DNA from: Phanerodontia chrysosporium
Taxonomy: Eukaryota > Basidiomycota > Agaricomycetes > Polyporales > Phanerochaetaceae
DNA: 64,000 nucleotides
Direction: 5' to 3'
NCBI GenBank assembly: GCA_001910725.1
Contig: MJGA01000010.1
Span: 918,896 to 982,895, forward strand
The notes beneath the pieces are model-generated. The model was given only the letters and a program-made list of their open reading frames with translations, had not been told where the DNA came from and ran no database searches. A program made the position numbers and the translations under genes. This document shows, in pieces, positions 58,001 through 64,000 of the stretch. The stretch's first letter is position 1. Every line of letters starts with the position of its first letter.

Positions 58001-61000
58001 TAGGGCCCGGTGGTCTGACGACGCCCGAGACAGGCCGCTCGCGGATCTCGGCCTCGATGACAGCGTTCCATGCGAGTGCTGGGGCGATTGGGCAGACGTG
58101 GTGAGTGGCACACAGAAAGCGTTGTCAGCACCTCAAGGCTTCATGCACATGGACGGCAGCGGGGCTGGGGTTGGTGGCTTCACGGTGGTGACGAGAGTCG
58201 GCACGACGAATTTTTTAGCTTACATCAGCCCTTCGTGGCGCGGTGATACTCGAAGACTTGGTTCGTCGCACTTTCCCGCGTGCTTTCCGCCTCATAACTC
58301 GGGATTGCTCGAGAGCCACAACGCGGGCTGCGGATAAGTCCTCTGTGATTTGCGCTGGCACATGTGCTTTATTCTTCTTCCAAGGGATAGTTGCACCCGC
58401 TGTCCTCTCCTCAAATTCCTGCATGTCACGACAATGGCCCCTATCTGCCCAACTAGTGCCAGAGACCGTACGGTGTACCGTAGGTGGAACAAACGACGAT
58501 GACTCTGTTTGCGATTTCCCCCTCTACTCCAATGTTCCGTATGAAAGGTATGTTCTGTGGATTGCGCCGGAGTCAGAGCCTTTTCTCACCTGATTGATAG
58601 CGGAGAACGACCCACCTTCAATCCGGGCAATATTTCCATCGTCAGTTGTGCGATCAGGCCCAGGCCAGCACTCAGCGACATCGACCCGTTAAAATAGCTG
58701 ATGATGTTTGTGTGGAACATCACGTCTTCCATCCTGTACAGGGTTATCTGAAAATCGACGTGGTCCGGTTGATTGGCTGACTTCTGGATAGACTCGAAGA
58801 GCTACAATCATTTCCTTGAGCACCGTCGGAGACGAGGCACTGACAAGACTCACATGGCGTATCTCGTCCGCAGCATCATCTGGGAGATGCAAGTGCTTCA
58901 ATGCGGGGAAGCCGACGTTGACGCAAAGCTCCGACACGACCTCGTGCGGCTGCTTCACCGTCTCGCGGTCGCCAGCCGGCATCGCCTCCAAGAGGATCGC
59001 AAGCTTCGTCGTAAGCGTCGAGAGGAAGTCGCGCAGGATCTTGACGCCCTTCATGATTTCGATCTCGAAGCCGTCCTGGTAATACGGCGACGTGACGTGC
59101 GCGGCGAGGTCGTGGTACCACTTGGCGGGGTCGTGATCGCAGTACTGCGCCATCGCAGGCGTTGCGAGCACGAAGGCGCGGCGGTCGCACGCGAGGAAGA
59201 CTTCCGCGCACTGGTCTTGCATGCGCTGGATGATTGCTTTGTCGTGGACGCGGTCCCAGCCGTACGCGACGACGGGGTCCACGTCGGGCGGCGCGGGCGG
59301 TTCGCGCTGGACACACGCTGCGAAGAAGAGCTCGGCCTTGCGGAGGTTGATGCGCGGCCGTACGTCGCTTGGAACCTGGGGGTCCTGTGCGAGGCGCTGC
59401 AGGAGGAGGTGGACCGCGCCCGCCTCCACGAACTCGTGGCTCTTCTCGCTTATTTCCCATTCGCCGCTCTCGAGGTGGGCGCCGGGAAAGAACTGGTGGC
59501 GGGCATCGGATGGGAGGCCAAAGGTGATGATCTGTGGCACGGCCGTGAGAACAACATGCCGAGGCGCTGGAATGGGACGGACCCTCTGGATGCTGTCCCG
59601 CGCGAGGTTCGCCCGCTCGGGCCCTCCACGGAGCTCAAGCAGCTCTTCGGGGCTTGGGTGCGACATTCCGGGTAACTTGGATGCTGCTGCACCCGACCTG
59701 TGGGCGTATGTTATGTACTCGCCAGCGGGCGGGCCCTTCTACAGTGCGTCCATGCTCCATCTCGCCGTTGAATGTTCTGACCATTCATCGCAGACCCTTG
59801 TCGGCAGCCTTATGGAAGGACTGCCTTTACAGCACAATGGTGATAGCGACGGAGGGCGCGACCGTAGCGGTACCTCCCGGTGTCAGATACGGGGCGGAAC
59901 GACTTGATGCGCACTAGTAATGGATATCTGCGAAATGCACAGTTCTAACAAGGGTCATATTTGCAGCCGTACATTGCCAAGGGTTCACAAAATATATCCC
60001 CACGAGCACAGCTTCAGTCGACCCGTGACTCTCGATATGTCGAACACTGCTGTTTCTCCTGCTGCAAGCCCCGTACGACATCAAGGTGCAACCAGCTCGT
60101 GCGCGAAGAACGTATGCAAACCATGATATAAAAGCCTGCAGCGCAAACACGAGAACGACACGATTGCGCTTACCCTCATACACCGAACCCCAGCTCGCTC
60201 ACCATACAATGGCTCCCGACTCTTCTGCTCCCAAGCATACCCACTCCGAGTCGCTCGCCGCTCGTATCGGCACCCAGACCTTTCAGCTCCAGCCGTCGGT
60301 CGGGACGTACGGCAAAGGCCACGCCGAACACGTCAACCTTGGCCACATCTTCTTCGACGCGCCTGCGCCTGCGCTCTTCATCAACGACGAGAAGATCGAG
60401 CAGGTGTTGTGGAACGATGTCTGCAACGTCGTCGCCTGGGTCTCTCCCAGATCTAGTGTCATTCAAGGTCGTCTGTACGTCGCTCGTGTTATATTACCTC
60501 ATACGCTGTTACTGATCATTCTTTCGTCAAGGTCGTTCATCAATGACTGTCGCGAGGCTATCGGGACTATTACGTATCGTACTGGAGAGAGCGTTATCGT
60601 CACAGCCTCTGTTGCTCCTGCGCGTGGTGGAGGCGCACCTCCTGCGTACGGCTTGGCCGTCATGGATGGCGCGATGTGAGTTTACTTGTCGCTTGTACAA
60701 GACGTGACTCACATGGCATAGCGGTACTGGAACCCTCGGCTTCGATGTTAAACTCGCGGAACCGTTTGCCACGGTAGCAGCGGTTGATCCCTCGTATGTT
60801 CGCCTGCCCCATCTCCGCTGCGCTACTCACTGAACTGTCGTTGCAAAAGTTCTGGAGGTGGAGAAGCACCTGTCAAGATCCGCGTGACCGAGTTCAAGAC
60901 GAAGCGAGAGGGTGAGCCAGGCACGTGGTACAGCTTGGGATATGCCGTGAAAGAAGGGCGCGTATACGTGAGTAGCAGAATCCCTCGCCATGAACTGCCA

Positions 61001-64000
61001 TGCATACTGATCCACGCCAGTGCTTCGTTGACGACGTCGACATCTCTCACGATGTCATTCTGAAGCACGAAGACAGCAACGAGGTTCACCTCGTTAAGGA
61101 GAAGCGTGACCTAACGGACAAGACACTCAACTACCGGTTTGACATTGTTCTCACGCGACCGATGGCGGAGAAAGACCAGGAGTTCTCTGGTACCTGGGAG
61201 CAGGATGGCAAAACATGGACCTGGAAAGGTGTTTACGGAAAGGTGTATGAACACGAGGCTGGGCCAGCTCAGGATGCCGTGCAGATGGTTGGCTCAGACG
61301 GGCTGACCATTACGGAGCTGCTGACAATGACGAGTCTCAGGATGGATTCCGCAGGGAACGATTCGAAGAAAGACATGGCCCAGGAGGAAGGGGATCGTAT
61401 TTTCGCCAAAGTAAGCATGTCTTTGGGAACTGCTGGAGTTGTTCCTCAAGGCTGCCACATAGATTATTTTGCACAGCGCCCCCGAGGACATTCGGAAGGT
61501 GCTCAGCCCGGACATGGCCCCGTTGGAAGACAACGAACGGAAGATCGCAGAACTGGGTCCCGAATACCTCAAGATAGCTGGAGTCATCAACGTCATGAAC
61601 TTCTTGAAGCATTCTAGTAGCGTTGCCCACGAGCAACAAGAGCGCATCGATGAACAGAAGTGCAACGCTTTCGTATCAGCATGCGCTCAATTTGCAGCCC
61701 CACCCGCAACTGACGTAGACTACGTCACGAAATTCGGCTGGGACCGCGAGAATGACAAGGACAAGATTGATATGATACAAACGCAGTACAGGAACGTCGC
61801 ACAGGCGTGCTATCGTCTCGGTTACAGGAAGCAAGTTCTCCGTTTCCAACAGTTCCTCAAAAACGCCAAAGAATGGTACGGGATCCTGGCTAAGTACCTC
61901 AGTGCGTGGTCATACCGTTCGCGGGACTGTTCCACACTGATTTCAATGCTACTAGCCTCCCGCTATCACCTTGCCAACATGTCGGATCGCGCTGCGAGCA
62001 ACGACACACGGATCCAGCACGAGGTCTACGACTGGCACAACAAGCTCGTCATCCTCTTTGAACAGGCCGGTGACGTTGGCGACGCCCCATCCATTGCAGA
62101 AGTTATCGCCGGCCTGCAGGGTGCCGTAGGTGTCGCCGGAGTCAGCGGCATCGAATGGGACTCCGAATTTGCAAGCAAATTAAAGAACGTCAGTAAGAAT
62201 TGTCATTTTAGGCTTGAGCCGTGCCTGACAGATAATCACCAGTTCTTCGAGAACCTTGACGAGGTCGAGAAAGACACGAAGCTAGGCGTCGCGACTACTG
62301 AAGCCATGAAGAAGGAGCTGGAGGAATACAAGCATCTCCGGGAACTGTTCCAGGAGCGCGACGAACTGACGTGGTCTGAGCTCGGGAAGAGGCTCATCGA
62401 GGGTATCGAGGGTCACGCGAAGCTGCTAGGGCCCAAAGTGTCTGTCGCCGAGGTCGCAGATAACATCGCCGAGAACAAGGTCGCGCCTGCAGCATGGGCG
62501 AAGGGAAAGCTGTCGTTCCTGCGCCGCGCGGCGTGCAGCGCCATACACCTCGTCGGTATGGTCCTTCTCACCAAGACGCTTGTGGACGGCAGCCAGTCGC
62601 TTGGTCTGCCCGAGCAGATCAGCATGATGGTATCGCTCATGGACGCGGTCGCGAAGACATCCGAGATCGCATCCAAGGTCGTCGGATGGGTCGGGCGGCA
62701 GATCGCGTCGACGTCGTTGATGAAGGGCATCGGCGAGGGCTTCCGGAAGCTCCTGGAGAGCCGCGCCCTTGGATGGATCAATGCAGCGACGACCTGGATG
62801 AAGGGCATCGTCGACAAGGGGATTCCAAGCGTCGTGAAGGGGTTCCTGGCGAGGAACTGGGGCACGTGAGTGCACTCTATGTTCGGGCTGCTCGAACCTC
62901 GATACTGACCGGCCTGTGCAGCATCGCCAAAGGGATCGGCATGCTGTTTGGTGGGTACTTTCAGGCAATTCCTACCCATTCCGCTGTGACAACTATCTCT
63001 GCAGGCTTCTTCGTGTCCGTGGCGTCTCTTGTCGCGAGCACGTTCGAATTTATCAAGGCGTGGAAGGAAGGATCGAAGATCAACGCCGTGTTCGCAGCTG
63101 AGCAACTGTTCTTCGCTGCAGTGAGCACGATCGCGTTCGGCGTCGAAATTGTAGCCTCGCTTGCGGATGCAACTGCCGTCGCTGCTATAGCTGGAACAAT
63201 AGGCATCTGTGAGTGGTATACGACTTGTTCCGCAAAGCGTATCTAACCTTTTATACAGGGATGGCCGGGATTGGGATTGTGGTCGCCGTCATCGCGCTCA
63301 TATATGAGCTTACACGAGAACATCCCGACCCCATCAAGGATTTCATTACCAAGTACGGAAAGGAATATGGGTTACTGAAGTAAGAATGCTCCATATTACA
63401 GTGGCGTCGCAATTGTCTTTGTTGTCTCTCCTATCGATCTATATGGAGCTCGTGTTATGAGGTTATGTTTCCTGCGTATCGAATGTATACGATTATGTCC
63501 CATGCTATCCGAGTCCAAGTGGTCTGATGTAAAGTGATGCCGATGATTTGATTTGCTACACATGCCAGTTGCACTTTCGTAGAATGCCTTCGTCTTGCAT
63601 GAACTTGTTACATATACACGCATAGCAAGGGCACCTCGTCGTCAAATGTGCGAAGTCTCAGTGCGCAAGAATCAGAGAAAAGGCAAGTGGATTCTAAACC
63701 TAAGTTAACGGGTGCTGTATATCCCGGGCCGCACATTTCCAGACGCTAACCTAAGTTCGGTACCACGCATGTTTGCTCAACGCCGCCTTGCTTACTGCAA
63801 CCAGTGACGTCTCCAACCAAAGGACGACCTCGAGGTGGTCTTTGACTTGTGAGACGCTGTTTGTCGTGAGTCCCCCCGTACGTCCGACAGCATTGCACAA
63901 GTCTAGGAACACTCACAATGCGAGACCGTCTTAGATCATCACAGTGCAGACTACAGCCCAACGTCGGCGATGGCGAGATCCACTAGCCATGTAGGTCCTG

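Overview
The window looks like nuclear DNA of a filamentous basidiomycete, most likely an Agaricomycete. Genes carry many very short introns (about 48-60 bp, GT-AG with a few GC-AG). The protein set is typical of that class: F-box/LRR-like proteins, a DUF6589 protein, a Plavaka-type transposase, a DUF6532 protein, a GPR1/FUN34 acetate transporter and a BED-hAT transposase. All functions below are read from the translated sequence; no search was run.

Layout. 1-9 kb: minus-strand Rab7-like GTPase (cut by the left edge), glutathione-independent formaldehyde dehydrogenase-type MDR enzyme, and acetate-transporter-family protein, separated by gene-poor, partly very GC-rich DNA. 11.9-13.2 kb: relic of a cytochrome P450. 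14.5-15.7 kb: tandem non-autonomous inverted-repeat element. 16-19.7 kb: an NAT9-like acetyltransferase and an aldehyde dehydrogenase on the plus strand. 19.9-39.2 kb: two paralogous minus-strand F-box genes flank a repeat island. Its core is a head-to-head pair, a DUF6589 gene (minus) and a RecQ-like helicase (plus). Into this pair have gone a 4.9-kb hAT transposon (8-bp TSD), a 1.1-kb inverted-repeat element (9-bp TSD) and a solo-LTR-like sequence. 39.6-49.4 kb: an eEF2 gene split precisely by a 6.9-kb Plavaka transposon carrying its own intact transposase and a DUF6532 gene. 50.3-52.9 kb: a 72-aa small protein and a third F-box gene. 54-57.6 kb: a secreted GH31 alpha-glucosidase with 12 exons and no break. 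58.7-63.4 kb: a divergent pair of uncharacterised paralogs sharing a helical domain; one has a hydrophobic C-terminal region. A relic of the same family lies at 53.1 kb.

System-level reading. The formaldehyde dehydrogenase, acetate transporter and aldehyde dehydrogenase are plausible parts of C1/C2 metabolism but are not an obvious cluster. The most interesting content is mobile: (i) excising the Plavaka element restores the eEF2 frame exactly; (ii) the DUF6589/RecQ pair, flanked by inverted homologous segments and by F-box paralogs, may itself be a mobile or selfish locus now being eroded by later insertions; (iii) an LTR insertion in the helicase is bounded by GT and AG so that splicing would restore the frame. 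Four otherwise intact genes in the first 20 kb each lack one base in a C/G homopolymer, which looks more like consensus sequencing error than decay.
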